A DNA stretch of 44,967 bases from Prevotella sp. (GTDB lineage: Bacteria; Bacteroidota; Bacteroidia; Bacteroidales; Bacteroidaceae), in assembly GCA_017619275.1 (NCBI GenBank), contig JAFZSR010000109.1, forward strand, positions 1 to 44,967, read 5' to 3'. The notes beneath the pieces were generated by a model that did not search any database, was not told the DNA's origin, and saw nothing but the letters and a program-made list of their open reading frames with translations. Each line of letters begins with the position of its first letter. Within the stretch, counting starts at the first letter, position 1. Positions 24,801 through 32,997 of the stretch are shown piece by piece. Both the position numbers and the translations under genes were made by a program.

Positions 24801-27800
24801 GCGGCACATTCCTCAGCCCCGACAACTTCGAGCGTCTGCCCATGCCCGAGCTGAGCCACGAGTCGCAAGTGTTTACCACGCCCTTCACGCTCACGGCCAA
24901 TGTTCCTGCTGGTGCCACACTGCGCTACAGCACCGACGGCACCACGCCCACCGACAGCAACGGACAGCTATATACCGACGGCATCAACATCGCGGGCACC
25001 ACCGTGGTGCGCATGCGTCTCTTCCAGGATGGACTGCTGCCCAGCGCCGTGAAGACGTGCTCCTACATCCTGCGCGACAAGGACTACATGCTGCCCGTGC
25101 TCTCTGTGGTGGCCAACCCCGACCATCTCTACAGCGATTCCATTGGCGTCTTCGTCACGGGCGAGAATGGCGTCAATGGCAGCGGCATCGACTTCCCCTG
25201 CAACTGGAACATGGACTGGGACCGCTTGGCCGCCTTCAACTACATCACCGCCAGCGGCGACTCGGTGCACAGCCAAGAGGTGGCGCTCACGCGCTTTGGA
25301 GGATGGAGCCGCTCGTGGTATCCCTACAACTTCAAGCTGAAGGCGCAGAGTCTCTATGAAGGACAGAGCTATCTCACCTTCCCGTTCTTCCCCAACAAGC
25401 CCTACCAGCGCAACAAGGTGCTGCAGGTGCGCAATGGTGGTAACGACCTGCTATGCCGTATCAAGGATGCTGCCCTGCACAACATCATCATCAGCAGCGG
25501 TCTGCATCTCGACTGTCAGGACTATATGCCCGTGCACACCTTCATCAACGGACGGTACATTGGCATGCTCAACATACGCGAGCCGAGCAATAAGCACATG
25601 GGCTATAGCAACTACGGACTCGACACCGACGAGATGGACCAGATGCGTCTGGGCGGAGGCGTTGAGGTGAACGTGGGCTCGGCCGAAGCCTTCACGCGTT
25701 GGCGCGAACTTTCCCGTCAAGCGGCCAACGAAAACGTGTACCAGCAGATTTGCGACATGGTTGACATCGACGAGTTCGTCAACTACATGGCCACGCAGAT
25801 GTTCCTGGGCGGCGACGACTGGCCCGGCAACAACTGCAAAGCGTTCAAAGGATGGGACAGCAAGTTCCACATCGTGCTCTTCGACATCGACCAGGCCCTG
25901 CGCTACGATACCTACGCTTTCCAGCACATCATGAACAACCGCAATGTGCCGCTGGTGTCGATCTTCCTCAACATGCTCAACAACGACCGCTTCCGCCGAC
26001 AGTTCGTTGACACGTACAGCATCGTAGCCGGCAGCGTCTTTGACCCCGACCGCTGCGCAGCCATCATCGACCGCATCTCGGCCGAGATGGACCCCGCGCT
26101 GGCATTCGAGAACCTGTCGACACAGCCCACCGCCGACTACATGAAGCAAGTCCTCACAGCACAGCGGCGCGACAAGATGATGGAAGGACTGCGCAACTGG
26201 TCGAGGGCACAAATCAATACGCCCGCCCAGCGCGTAGTGCTGAATAGCAATATCGGCGCCGCACAGCTGCAGGCCAACGGGCTGGTGATCCCGATGGCAC
26301 GATTCAACGGCACCCTCTTCGCCCCCTGTACCCTCACCGCCTCGGCTCCCGAAGGCTACGTCTTCAAAGGATGGCAGGAGGCCGACGGCACCATGCTGGC
26401 CACTACGCCCAATCTCACCATCGACCACCGTGGCGACCTGACGCTAACAGCCGTCTTTGAGCGGATGGATTCCGACGCCGACCTGCTGCAGCAGTTGGCC
26501 ATGCCCGTGAAAGTGAACGAGGTGAGCGCCGGAAACGACATCTATGCCAACGAATACTTCAAGCGCAACGACTGGCTGGAACTCTACAATAACACCGATC
26601 AGCCCATCGACGTGGCCGGCCTCTACGTGAGCGACGACCTGGACGAGCCGCTGAAATTCCAAATTCCACAGAGCAGTCTGCTCAACACCGTCATCCCCGC
26701 TGGCAGTCACCTAATCCTTTGGGCCGACAAGCTGGAGAGCCAATCGCAAATCCACGCTAATTTCAAGCTGGGCAACGACGACGGTCAGATGGTGGTGGTG
26801 AGCAGTAGCGATGCCTTTGTGGCCAACAACAGCAGCTACTTCAGCCAGCATCCCAGCATGCATGCCTTCGTGGACGGTATGACCTACAATGCCCATAGAG
26901 GCGATGAGAGCGTGGGACGATTCCCCGATGGCGGTGCCGATTTCTACTTGATGACGCGCCCCACCATCGAACGCACCAACCGAGTGCTCACTACCGACCA
27001 GCTCATAGGCCACGACCAGAATCTGATGAAGACCCAAACCGCCTCGTTCCAGCTGCAGCTGGCAAAGGGATGGAACTGGACGTCGCACATCCTGCAAGCG
27101 CCCATCGCCGTCGACGACCTGAGCAGCCATGCAGAGCGCATCGTGGGCCAGCAGCATGAGGCCATCCGCGAGGAGCGGCTCGGCATGACCGGCACGCTGC
27201 GCCAGCTGGTGGCTGGAAATCTGTATAAGGTGCAGATGAGCCAGACTGACACCTTCGACAGCGATGCACCACAGTGCACAGGCCAGCAGCCGCTGACCCT
27301 GCAAACGGGCTGGAACTGGATTGGCTATCCCTGCAACGGCATGCAGACCCTGACGGCAGCGTTGGCTGGCAGTCCCGTGGAAGAGGGCGACCAGCTGATC
27401 GGTCAGGACGGATTCGCCACCTACGGAAAGAACGGATGGACGGGCACCCTCTCGGCCTTTGAAACCGGAAAGGGATACCTCTACAAGTCGGCATCGGTCA
27501 AGAGCTTGCGCTTCAACGCCCCCAGCGTGGCAGTGAACATGAGCCGCCAGCTTGCCCCCAGCGCCTTGGCTCAGCGCTATGGCGTTGACAAGCATGCCCA
27601 CCCCAATGTGATGGGACTGATAGCCCAACTGCAGACCGAAGACGGCCAACCACTCGACGCCGACCGCTTCACCCTTTTGGCCTACAGCGCCGACGAGTGC
27701 AGAGGATTCAGCAAGACGGCCGACGGCCTGCTCTGGCTGACCACCTACGGACAGGGTGGCGAGGACATCGTCTACCGCGCCGTCGACCGCCTCGACGACA

Positions 27801-28129
27801 CCGTCTACGCGTTGAACGTCACGACGAACGACAATAGTAACAACGCGCAGCCCACGTTCAACGTTCAACGTTCAACGTTCAACGTCTTCACTCCTGGCAT
27901 CAACGGAACCGTGGAGCAGCCAGTGGTGCTCAGCCTGGCTGGCGAAGTGCTGGTGGAACCCACCAACATAGGCGAAATAGCTTTGAACGCCAAAGGCTCG
28001 GCCACAGCCGTGGGCTACTACAGCCTCAGCGGCGTCTTCCTTGGTTGCCATGCCGCCAAACTGCCAGCTGGCATCTACATGGTGAAATACGACAACGGCA
28101 ACTATCGTAAGCTCAAGATTGAAAATTGA
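21821..28129 (+). CDS. Giant secreted CotH-kinase/lamin-tail multidomain protein
   Basis: A 2102-residue exported protein. ATG 21821 gives signal peptide KIKKTTLGRPLALFLALFL...ASA (1-27). Order seen: an N-terminal beta-rich region; two similar modules at about 350-540 and 555-755 (LISNARFDRN.../LITNANFNSQ..., each with CAEA(W/Y)N and a GFYR motif); a bacterial Ig-like domain at about 764-850 (SWNPGV-type WTSSNPGVVSIDSKGVATAKG); a lamin-tail domain at about 853-985; a chitobiase C-terminal-like domain at about 1007-1075 (LRYSTDGTTPT). Then a CotH kinase-like domain at about 1090-1440 (GRYIGMLNIREPSNKHMGY; HIVLFDIDQALRYD); a second lamin-tail near 1560-1700; and a C-terminal tail ending AGIYMVKYDNGNYRKLKI like type IX secretion signals. 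An AACGTTG array at 27852-27885 is translated before the tail. CotH relatives phosphorylate proteins; here the target is unknown. Surface display and glycan contact are inferred. Confidence 0.88.
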   Translation: MKIKKTTLGRPLALFLALFLCAAASAARLVDYTDKVGGAWCDDAAFWAISGNHGSGLLQCDTWSSRGSRDGSDMETPFMEYWIDNGAGPLADAQIRHLPISGLPAGQYTVRMRVRCYDESGTGTPAGDIKLVANGASISVMEGADIGDYNGQQYTCGDFALECTVDEGGQLDFGIDVANATYCNWVAWKDVELYYHDTTEKPKVIATGTYYLRHHATGRYLIGGGIYGTHAVLGEHALPIEFTQLDENVFAIDCGFSNTGSTGYLAITDEGDVFTDIDFQQPWIIEKGNDGAYTLSSEWGTYLGSDVDEFYVMGVIEDGTDEAVQWDLLTKEEMLTALLTANTDNPADATFLISNARFDRNYKNSEWEGSRIDLGGLEENWCAEAWNRNYDIYQILENIPNGRYRLTVQGFYRWNNNGQNTNWTARQAYENGTEQLYAMLYAGDQSTPLQSIASELEQIQLWGLPGGDADLPYSMTEASWAFSYGLYAKNRVEVDVTNHELKIGLRKEQQDGVDWTIWDNFELTLLQAGNNADYNPSGKDDDDELDYDKATWDNPLDVTSLITNANFNSQRGWKGYPGIGGNSENPCAEAYNKTFDVYQTLNDVPDGWYRLRAQGFYRYGSYEYEQHKSYYGGGWEENDANNVYAMYTIPYAIISHQLGIERGLAHLYANHVEQELPSPFSSAHEEYTHADDMETEFGWVVNSQWGASEAFTAGEFPVELMVPVVGGQLRLGVKKGLGYKYDWSVWDNFQLEYLGKDRFEYVAELNAEQTSITMARGEERQLTVEVLPANASNCQLQWTSSNPGVVSIDSKGVATAKGDGQATITVRALGSQGQMVTTTINVQVSTASVTAARLVINEIQVSNLDMFLDRSLNYGGYVELYNPTSRGISLDGLYVSDDASDLTKHRLTSYSGAVPAKGFGIIWFDHATSNNGQVDFKLNMDGGTIYISDSSGKLLASQSYPPAVSRTSYALTTDGGNEWGVTAHPTPGASNAGSGTFLSPDNFERLPMPELSHESQVFTTPFTLTANVPAGATLRYSTDGTTPTDSNGQLYTDGINIAGTTVVRMRLFQDGLLPSAVKTCSYILRDKDYMLPVLSVVANPDHLYSDSIGVFVTGENGVNGSGIDFPCNWNMDWDRLAAFNYITASGDSVHSQEVALTRFGGWSRSWYPYNFKLKAQSLYEGQSYLTFPFFPNKPYQRNKVLQVRNGGNDLLCRIKDAALHNIIISSGLHLDCQDYMPVHTFINGRYIGMLNIREPSNKHMGYSNYGLDTDEMDQMRLGGGVEVNVGSAEAFTRWRELSRQAANENVYQQICDMVDIDEFVNYMATQMFLGGDDWPGNNCKAFKGWDSKFHIVLFDIDQALRYDTYAFQHIMNNRNVPLVSIFLNMLNNDRFRRQFVDTYSIVAGSVFDPDRCAAIIDRISAEMDPALAFENLSTQPTADYMKQVLTAQRRDKMMEGLRNWSRAQINTPAQRVVLNSNIGAAQLQANGLVIPMARFNGTLFAPCTLTASAPEGYVFKGWQEADGTMLATTPNLTIDHRGDLTLTAVFERMDSDADLLQQLAMPVKVNEVSAGNDIYANEYFKRNDWLELYNNTDQPIDVAGLYVSDDLDEPLKFQIPQSSLLNTVIPAGSHLILWADKLESQSQIHANFKLGNDDGQMVVVSSSDAFVANNSSYFSQHPSMHAFVDGMTYNAHRGDESVGRFPDGGADFYLMTRPTIERTNRVLTTDQLIGHDQNLMKTQTASFQLQLAKGWNWTSHILQAPIAVDDLSSHAERIVGQQHEAIREERLGMTGTLRQLVAGNLYKVQMSQTDTFDSDAPQCTGQQPLTLQTGWNWIGYPCNGMQTLTAALAGSPVEEGDQLIGQDGFATYGKNGWTGTLSAFETGKGYLYKSASVKSLRFNAPSVAVNMSRQLAPSALAQRYGVDKHAHPNVMGLIAQLQTEDGQPLDADRFTLLAYSADECRGFSKTADGLLWLTTYGQGGEDIVYRAVDRLDDTVYALNVTTNDNSNNAQPTFNVQRSTFNVFTPGINGTVEQPVVLSLAGEVLVEPTNIGEIALNAKGSATAVGYYSLSGVFLGCHAAKLPAGIYMVKYDNGNYRKLKIEN
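27852..27885. repeat. AACGTTG-family heptamer array inside CotH gene
   Basis: About five units of CAACGTT (the reverse-complement frame of AACGTTG), the outer two degenerate. They are translated as TFNVQRSTFNV, the same peptide sense as in uvrA although the two genes lie on opposite strands. It falls in a linker ahead of the C-terminal sorting-like domain. Confidence 0.85.
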
Positions 28130-28159
28130 TGTTTTAAAGCCAGAAGAGAAATTACTGAT

Positions 28160-29794
28160 ATGAAGCACATCCTTATATCCCTTGTCATCAGCCTTTCGGC
28201 TTTTAGTGGCGCCACGGCGCAAGACGTCATTGACATCGTCTACTCGTCGGGCCTAGCCAAGGTGACTATCCCTTCCAATGTGACTGACGTGACTTACACC
28301 GTCGAAGGCGCCCATGTGGTGGTGAACTCGGGCACTACCAGCCGCGAGTACACCTACCGTCTGTCGGGGAGTTCCAGCAACGGTTCCTTTACCCTGAACG
28401 GCTCTTATAAGCTCACCCTCCAGCTGGCGGGTGTCAAGCTCACCAGTATCAAGGGCGCTGCCATCGACATCGAGTGCGGCAAGCGCATCGCCGTGGAACT
28501 GGTGGACGGCACCGAGAACACCTTGGTCGACAAGGTGGACGGCACGCAGAAGGCCGCGCTCTACTTCAAAGGACATCCCGAGTTCAAGGGCGGCGGCACG
28601 CTCAACGTCACGGGGCGCACCAAGCACGCCATCGCCGCCAAGGAGTACATTGAGCTGAAGAAATCGACTGGTTTCATCAACGTGCTCGGCGCCGTCAGCG
28701 ACGGCATCCACTGCGGCAAGGGCATCCCCGATGCCGAGAAGAACTATTTCCTGATGCAGGGCGGCACGGTGAACATGCAGTCGGTACAGGGCGATGGCAT
28801 CGATGCCGACGACTATGGCACCGTGCGCATCGAGGGCGGTGCACTGAGCATCAACCTGGGTGCCGATGCCACTGGACTCGACGCCGACAGCATCGTGGCC
28901 ATCAGTGGCGGCGCCGTGAACATCAGCATCGACGGAGCCGACAGCGAGGCCATCCGTGCCTGTCATTCCGTTAACATCAGTGGCGGCAGCATCAACGTGT
29001 TGGTGAATGGCGACGGCTCCAAAGGCATCAAGGCCAAGAAGGCCGAGGGCGACGCCACCGTCGTCGATGGAGGTTTGCTCGCCATCAGTGGCGGCACCAC
29101 CAGCATCGAGGTGGCGGGAGGTAATTTCACCGATGCCGATGGCGAGCAAAACAGATGCATGGCCGTCAGTGTCGATGCCAACATGACGCAGACTGGCGGC
29201 AGTGTGAGCCTCACGGCTATGGGACCGCAAGCCAGCACTTTCAACGTGAAGGGAACCGACGACCGCCGTGCCGGCGAGTGGTTGGCCATCCGCACGCCTT
29301 GGGTGGTCAACGCACGCAACTACCAGTACGACATGAGCGTCTATGCCGTGGTGGAGGATGAGGACGGGCAGCGCCTCAACGCTTACGACCAGGTGGCCGT
29401 GGGAGCCTTCCAGGCCGACGATTGCGTGGGCTATGGCGTGTTCCAAACTACGGCTTACGGCGTGCTGCGCATCCACAGCAATAGCGTCGAGGCCACGCCC
29501 ATCAGTTTCCGCCTCTACAACTATGCTGCCGATGGCACTATCACCGAGCTGGAGGTGAACCAGACCGTTGTCTTCGCCCCCGATGCACTTGTAGGTTCGC
29601 CCTCCACTCCCCTCGTACTGAAGATGAAAAAAGAAGAGCAAAACGCCATCAACGACGTGCTACGCTCACCGGTCTTCAACGAGCGAAAAACAATCAACGT
29701 GAATGGACAGCGCATCGGTTCCGCTCGGCGCGGCATCATCATCGAGAGAAGCGCCGACGGCACTGTGAGGAAAATAATAAGTGATAAGAAATAA
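28160..29794 (+). CDS. Cthe_2159-like carbohydrate-binding beta-helix protein
   Basis: A 544-residue exported protein with signal peptide MKHILISLVISLSAFSGATA. The body is a right-handed beta-helix-like run of Gly/Asp-rich strands (AIDIECGKRIAVELVDGTEN, KAALYFKGHPEFKGGGTLNV, VSDGIHCGKGI, GDGIDADDYGTVRIEGGALS, VAISGGAVNISIDGADSEAI). This matches the carbohydrate-binding family named after Clostridium thermocellum Cthe_2159, whose founder binds cellulose and polygalacturonate. Its gene is 30 bp after the CotH gene, a pairing also seen in Firmicutes. The C-terminus is basic and contains NGQRIGSARRGIIIERSADG, similar to a type IX tail. It probably works with CotH at the cell surface. Confidence 0.85.
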   Translation: MKHILISLVISLSAFSGATAQDVIDIVYSSGLAKVTIPSNVTDVTYTVEGAHVVVNSGTTSREYTYRLSGSSSNGSFTLNGSYKLTLQLAGVKLTSIKGAAIDIECGKRIAVELVDGTENTLVDKVDGTQKAALYFKGHPEFKGGGTLNVTGRTKHAIAAKEYIELKKSTGFINVLGAVSDGIHCGKGIPDAEKNYFLMQGGTVNMQSVQGDGIDADDYGTVRIEGGALSINLGADATGLDADSIVAISGGAVNISIDGADSEAIRACHSVNISGGSINVLVNGDGSKGIKAKKAEGDATVVDGGLLAISGGTTSIEVAGGNFTDADGEQNRCMAVSVDANMTQTGGSVSLTAMGPQASTFNVKGTDDRRAGEWLAIRTPWVVNARNYQYDMSVYAVVEDEDGQRLNAYDQVAVGAFQADDCVGYGVFQTTAYGVLRIHSNSVEATPISFRLYNYAADGTITELEVNQTVVFAPDALVGSPSTPLVLKMKKEEQNAINDVLRSPVFNERKTINVNGQRIGSARRGIIIERSADGTVRKIISDKK

Positions 29795-29797
29795 TCG
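29775..29797. repeat. AAGTGAW heptamer repeats, copy 1
   Basis: AATAAGTGATAAGAAATAATC contains two to three degenerate 7-bp units (AAGTGAT, AAGAAAT) spanning the end of the carbohydrate-binding protein gene, including its stop codon. The family recurs at 30544-30576. Confidence 0.5.
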
Positions 29798-29803
29798 GAC
29801 AAG

Positions 29804-30556
29804 ATGAAATTCATTGCCATCATTCCAGCGCGCTACGCTTCGACGCGCTTCCCTGGAAAGCCCCTGGCCATGCTGGGCGGCAAGCCAGTGATACAAAGAG
29901 TTTACGAGCAGGTGAGCAACATGTCACTTGAGGCATGGGTGGCCACCGACGACGACCGCATCCGCCAGGCTGTGGAGGCCTTTGGCGGTCGCTGCGTGAT
30001 GACGCGTTCCGACCATAAGAGCGGCACCGACCGCATAGAAGAGGCGGCTCAACTCATCGGCACCGATGCCGACGTCATCATCAATGTGCAGGGCGACGAG
30101 CCTTTCATACAGCCGTCGCAGTTGCATACGCTTATGCACCTCTTCCTCAACGACCCACAGACGCAGATTGGCACCATCGGCAAACCCTTCGACACGATGG
30201 AGGCCGTGGAGAACCCCAACTCGCCCAAGATCGTGACCGACGTCAATGGCTATGCCCTCTACTTCAGCCGCAGCATCATTCCCTTTGTGCGCGGCAGCGA
30301 GCGCAGCCAGTGGCTCGCAGAGTTCCCCTTCGTCAAGCACCTCGGCATCTATGCCTACCGCCGCGAGGTGCTCCACGCCATCACCCAGCTGCCGCAGAGT
30401 CCGCTCGAAAAGGCCGAGAGCCTGGAGCAACTGCGCTGGCTGCAAAACGGGTTCCGCATCAAAGTGGGACTCACCGACGTGGAGACCGTAGGCATCGACA
30501 CCCCCGACGACCTGCGCCGTGCCGAGGAATGGCTCGCCAAGAAAAATGATAAGTGA
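29804..30556 (+). CDS. kdsB: CMP-KDO synthetase (3-deoxy-manno-octulosonate cytidylyltransferase)
   Basis: Activates KDO with CTP for lipopolysaccharide inner-core synthesis; cytoplasmic, 250 residues, usual length. Signatures: IIPARYASTRFPGKPLAML at the N-terminus, CVMTRSDHKSGTDRIEEA, and INVQGDEPFIQP. It starts 9 bp after the preceding stop. The stop codon TGA at 30554-30556 lies inside AAGTGA repeats. Confidence 0.97.
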   Translation: MKFIAIIPARYASTRFPGKPLAMLGGKPVIQRVYEQVSNMSLEAWVATDDDRIRQAVEAFGGRCVMTRSDHKSGTDRIEEAAQLIGTDADVIINVQGDEPFIQPSQLHTLMHLFLNDPQTQIGTIGKPFDTMEAVENPNSPKIVTDVNGYALYFSRSIIPFVRGSERSQWLAEFPFVKHLGIYAYRREVLHAITQLPQSPLEKAESLEQLRWLQNGFRIKVGLTDVETVGIDTPDDLRRAEEWLAKKNDK

Positions 30557-30576
30557 AAAGTGATCAATGATGAAAG
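30544..30576. repeat. AAGTGAW heptamer repeats, copy 2
   Basis: Units AAGTGAA, AAGTGAT, CAATGAT span the kdsB stop codon and the queC start codon, so the whole intergenic junction is made of this repeat. Confidence 0.55.
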
Positions 30577-31232
30577 ACTGCATTCTCATCCTTAGCGGCG
30601 GCATGGACTCGGTGACGCTGCTCCACGACTACCAAGCGCGCATCGCCCTGGCCGTGACCTTCGACTATGGCTCGAAGCACAACGCCCGCGAGATTCCCTT
30701 CGCCCGTCTGCACTGTCAGCGGCTGGGCATCGAGCACATGGTGCTCCCTCTGTCCTTCATCGGGCAATACTTCGAAAGCTCGCTGCTCATTGGCGGCGCC
30801 GACATCCCCGACGGCCACTATGCCGACGACAACATGCGCAGCACCGTGGTGCCCTTCCGCAACGGCATCATGCTTAGCGTGGCCGTGGGCCTGGCCGAGA
30901 GCCGGGGGCTGCAGCACGTGATGATGGCCAACCACAGCGGCGACCACACCATCTATCCCGACTGCAGACCGGAGTTTGTGGAGGCCTTCAGCACTGCCGC
31001 ACAGGCTGGCACCTTCCCTGGCATCACCCTGCTCACGCCCTACACGCATTTGACGAAGGCCGACATTGCTCGCCGAGGCAAGGAACTGGGCATCGACTAC
31101 AGCGAGACTTGGTCGTGCTACAAGGGCGGCGACCACCACTGCGGCACCTGCGGCACCTGTGTGGAGCGCCGTGAGGCATTGGCCGAGGCTGGCGTGGACG
31201 ACAAAACCGTTTATATTGAAATTGAGAGTTGA
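30567..31232 (+). CDS. queC: 7-cyano-7-deazaguanine synthase QueC
   Basis: Converts 7-carboxy-7-deazaguanine to preQ0 in queuosine biosynthesis; 221 residues, cytoplasmic. The PP-loop ATP site is SGGMDS at residues 10-15. The middle has VPFRNGIMLSVAVGLAE and NHSGDHTIYPDCRPEFVEA. The C-terminal zinc site is CYKGGDHHCGTCGTC. Two adjacent ATGs (30567, 30570) are possible starts. It is 10 bp after kdsB and 7 bp before the tRNA nucleotidyltransferase gene. Confidence 0.96.
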   Translation: MMKDCILILSGGMDSVTLLHDYQARIALAVTFDYGSKHNAREIPFARLHCQRLGIEHMVLPLSFIGQYFESSLLIGGADIPDGHYADDNMRSTVVPFRNGIMLSVAVGLAESRGLQHVMMANHSGDHTIYPDCRPEFVEAFSTAAQAGTFPGITLLTPYTHLTKADIARRGKELGIDYSETWSCYKGGDHHCGTCGTCVERREALAEAGVDDKTVYIEIES

Positions 31233-31239
31233 GAAACAA

Positions 31240-32802
31240 ATGAAACTATACAGCGACAAAGAGCTGGCCGCCATCCTCGACCAGCCCATCTTCCACCAGA
31301 TTGGCCAGGTAGCCGACGAGATGGGTGTGGAATGCTATGTGGTGGGCGGCTATGTGCGCGACATCTTCCTGCAGCGCCCCAGCAACGACATCGACGTGGT
31401 GGTGGTGGGCAGCGGCATTGAGGTGGCCACGCGCCTGAAGAAGCTGCTGGGCCGCCGCGCCCATCTGAGCGTATTCAAAAACTTTGGAACGGCACAAGTA
31501 AAAATGGGAGAGATGGAGGTGGAGTTCGTGGGCGCTCGCCGCGAGAGCTACAGCCACGACTCGCGCAAGCCCATCGTGGAGGACGGCACGCTGGAGGACG
31601 ACCAGAACCGCCGCGACTTCACCATCAACGCCATGGCCATCTGCCTGAACAGCGAGCGCTTCGGCCAACTGGTGGACCCCTTCAACGGACTGGCCGACCT
31701 GGAGGACGGCATCATCGCCACGCCCCTCGACCCCGAGGTGACCTTCAGCGACGACCCCCTGCGCATGATGCGCTGCGTGCGCTTTGCCACGCAGCTCAAC
31801 TTCCAGATTGAGGATGCCACCTTCGAGGCGCTGGAGCGCATGGCCGACCGCATCACAATCGTCAGCATGGAGCGCATCTCAGTAGAGCTGAACAAAATCA
31901 TGCTCTCCCCCACCCCCAGCCGCGGCTTCGTCGACTTGCAGCGCGCCAGTTTGCTGCAACTCATCCTACCCGAGGTGGCCGCCCTCGACATCGTGGAGCA
32001 GAAAAACGGCCGCGCCCACAAGAACAACTTCTACCACTCGCTGGAGGTGCTCGACAACGTAGCTAAAAAAGAACCCACCCCCAACCCCTCCCGTACGGGA
32101 GGTGAGCTTGGTCAGATTGCTCCGCAGCAGGACTATACAAACGCCCCTCCCGTTCGGGAGGGGTTGGGGGGGGGTTCCATTCTCTATCTCCGCTGGGCTG
32201 CCCTGCTGCACGACATTGGCAAGACGAAGAGCAAGCGCTGGGATGCTTTAGCCGGATGGACCTTCCACAACCATAATTATTTGGGCATGAAGATGGTGGC
32301 TCCCCTCTTCCGCCGCCTCAAGCTACCCATGGGCGCAGAGATGCACTATGTGGAGAAGCTGGTGGAGCTGCACATGCGCCCACAGGCCATTGCCGACGAC
32401 GAAGTGACCGACTCAGCCGTGCGCCGTCTGCTCAGCGATGCCGGCGACGACATCGACGACCTGATGACGCTCTGCGAGGCTGACATCACCAGCAAAAACG
32501 AGGTGAAAAAGAAAATCTTCTTGGAGAATTTCCGCCTGGTGCGCGAGAAGCTGGCCGACCTAAAGGAGAAGGACTACAAGCGACTGCTGCAGCCCGTCAT
32601 CGATGGCAACGAAATTATGCAGCTCTTCAATCTGAAGCCCTCGCGCGAGGTGGGCGTGCTGAAGCAGTTCCTCAAAGATGCCGTCCTCGACAACCGCGTA
32701 CCCAATGAGCGCGAGCCCCTCATGCAGCTGCTGATGGAGAAGGCAGAGGAAATGGGGCTACCCACCCCCATCCCCTCCCGTGCGGGAGGGGGGCTTATAT
32801 AG
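31240..32802 (+). CDS. cca: CCA tRNA nucleotidyltransferase with HD domain, repeat-extended
   Basis: Adds or repairs the 3-prime CCA of tRNA; class II nucleotidyltransferase plus HD phosphohydrolase domain, 520 residues. Start 31240 gives the right N-terminus. The catalytic region has VVGGYVRDIFLQRPSNDIDV (GG and DxD) and DGTLEDDQNRRDFTINAMAI, then DDPLRMMRCVRFATQL. The HD domain has FYHSLEVLDNVAKK and, after an extra segment, LRWAALLHDIGK. The extra segment (about residues 278-313, PTPNPSRTGGE...PPVREGLGGG) is encoded by a 108-bp palindromic element and lies between the two metal-binding helices, where relatives have a short loop. The C-terminus (PIPSRAGGGLI) and its stop codon also come from the same repeat family. 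Confidence 0.95.
   Translation: MKLYSDKELAAILDQPIFHQIGQVADEMGVECYVVGGYVRDIFLQRPSNDIDVVVVGSGIEVATRLKKLLGRRAHLSVFKNFGTAQVKMGEMEVEFVGARRESYSHDSRKPIVEDGTLEDDQNRRDFTINAMAICLNSERFGQLVDPFNGLADLEDGIIATPLDPEVTFSDDPLRMMRCVRFATQLNFQIEDATFEALERMADRITIVSMERISVELNKIMLSPTPSRGFVDLQRASLLQLILPEVAALDIVEQKNGRAHKNNFYHSLEVLDNVAKKEPTPNPSRTGGELGQIAPQQDYTNAPPVREGLGGGSILYLRWAALLHDIGKTKSKRWDALAGWTFHNHNYLGMKMVAPLFRRLKLPMGAEMHYVEKLVELHMRPQAIADDEVTDSAVRRLLSDAGDDIDDLMTLCEADITSKNEVKKKIFLENFRLVREKLADLKEKDYKRLLQPVIDGNEIMQLFNLKPSREVGVLKQFLKDAVLDNRVPNEREPLMQLLMEKAEEMGLPTPIPSRAGGGLI
32071..32178. repeat. Composite palindromic element, in frame inside cca
   Basis: Ends GAACCCACCCCCAACCCC and its near reverse complement (GGGGTTGGGGGGGGGTTC). 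Each end carries a box CCTCCCG-TA/TT-CGGGAGG (32087-32102 and 32146-32161) around a spacer containing GCTCCGCAGCAGGACTATAC. Its length of about 108 bp is a multiple of three, so the gene stays open. Confidence 0.85.
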
Positions 32803-32997
32803 TCTTGCAGCAACAAAGTCTAACAAAACTCTCCCGTGCGGGAGGGCCCTTATATAGTCATACATCGGCAAAGTCTAACCAAACTCCCCCGTGCGGGATG
32901 AGGATAGTCTTGCAGCGGCAAAGTCTAACCAAACTCCCCTCCCGTACGGGAGGGGTTGGGGGTGGGTTTGTTGGGGCTGGGTTTGTAGGGGGTGGGG
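32762..32997. repeat. Tandem cluster of the cca palindromic repeat at the 3-prime end
   Basis: Four boxes of CTCCCG-TG/TA-CGGGAG type (near 32774, 32831, 32886 and 32938) occur every 50-59 bp. The spacers between them are alike, carrying TATAGTCTTGCAGC followed by AAAGTCTAAC. The block fills the space between the cca coding end and the stop of the convergent lipoprotein gene and supplies the cca stop codon. It could also work as a bidirectional terminator. Confidence 0.85.

Noticed and set aside
32762-32997. CRISPR array
   Set aside because: The spacers between the palindromic boxes are copies of one another, unlike CRISPR spacers.
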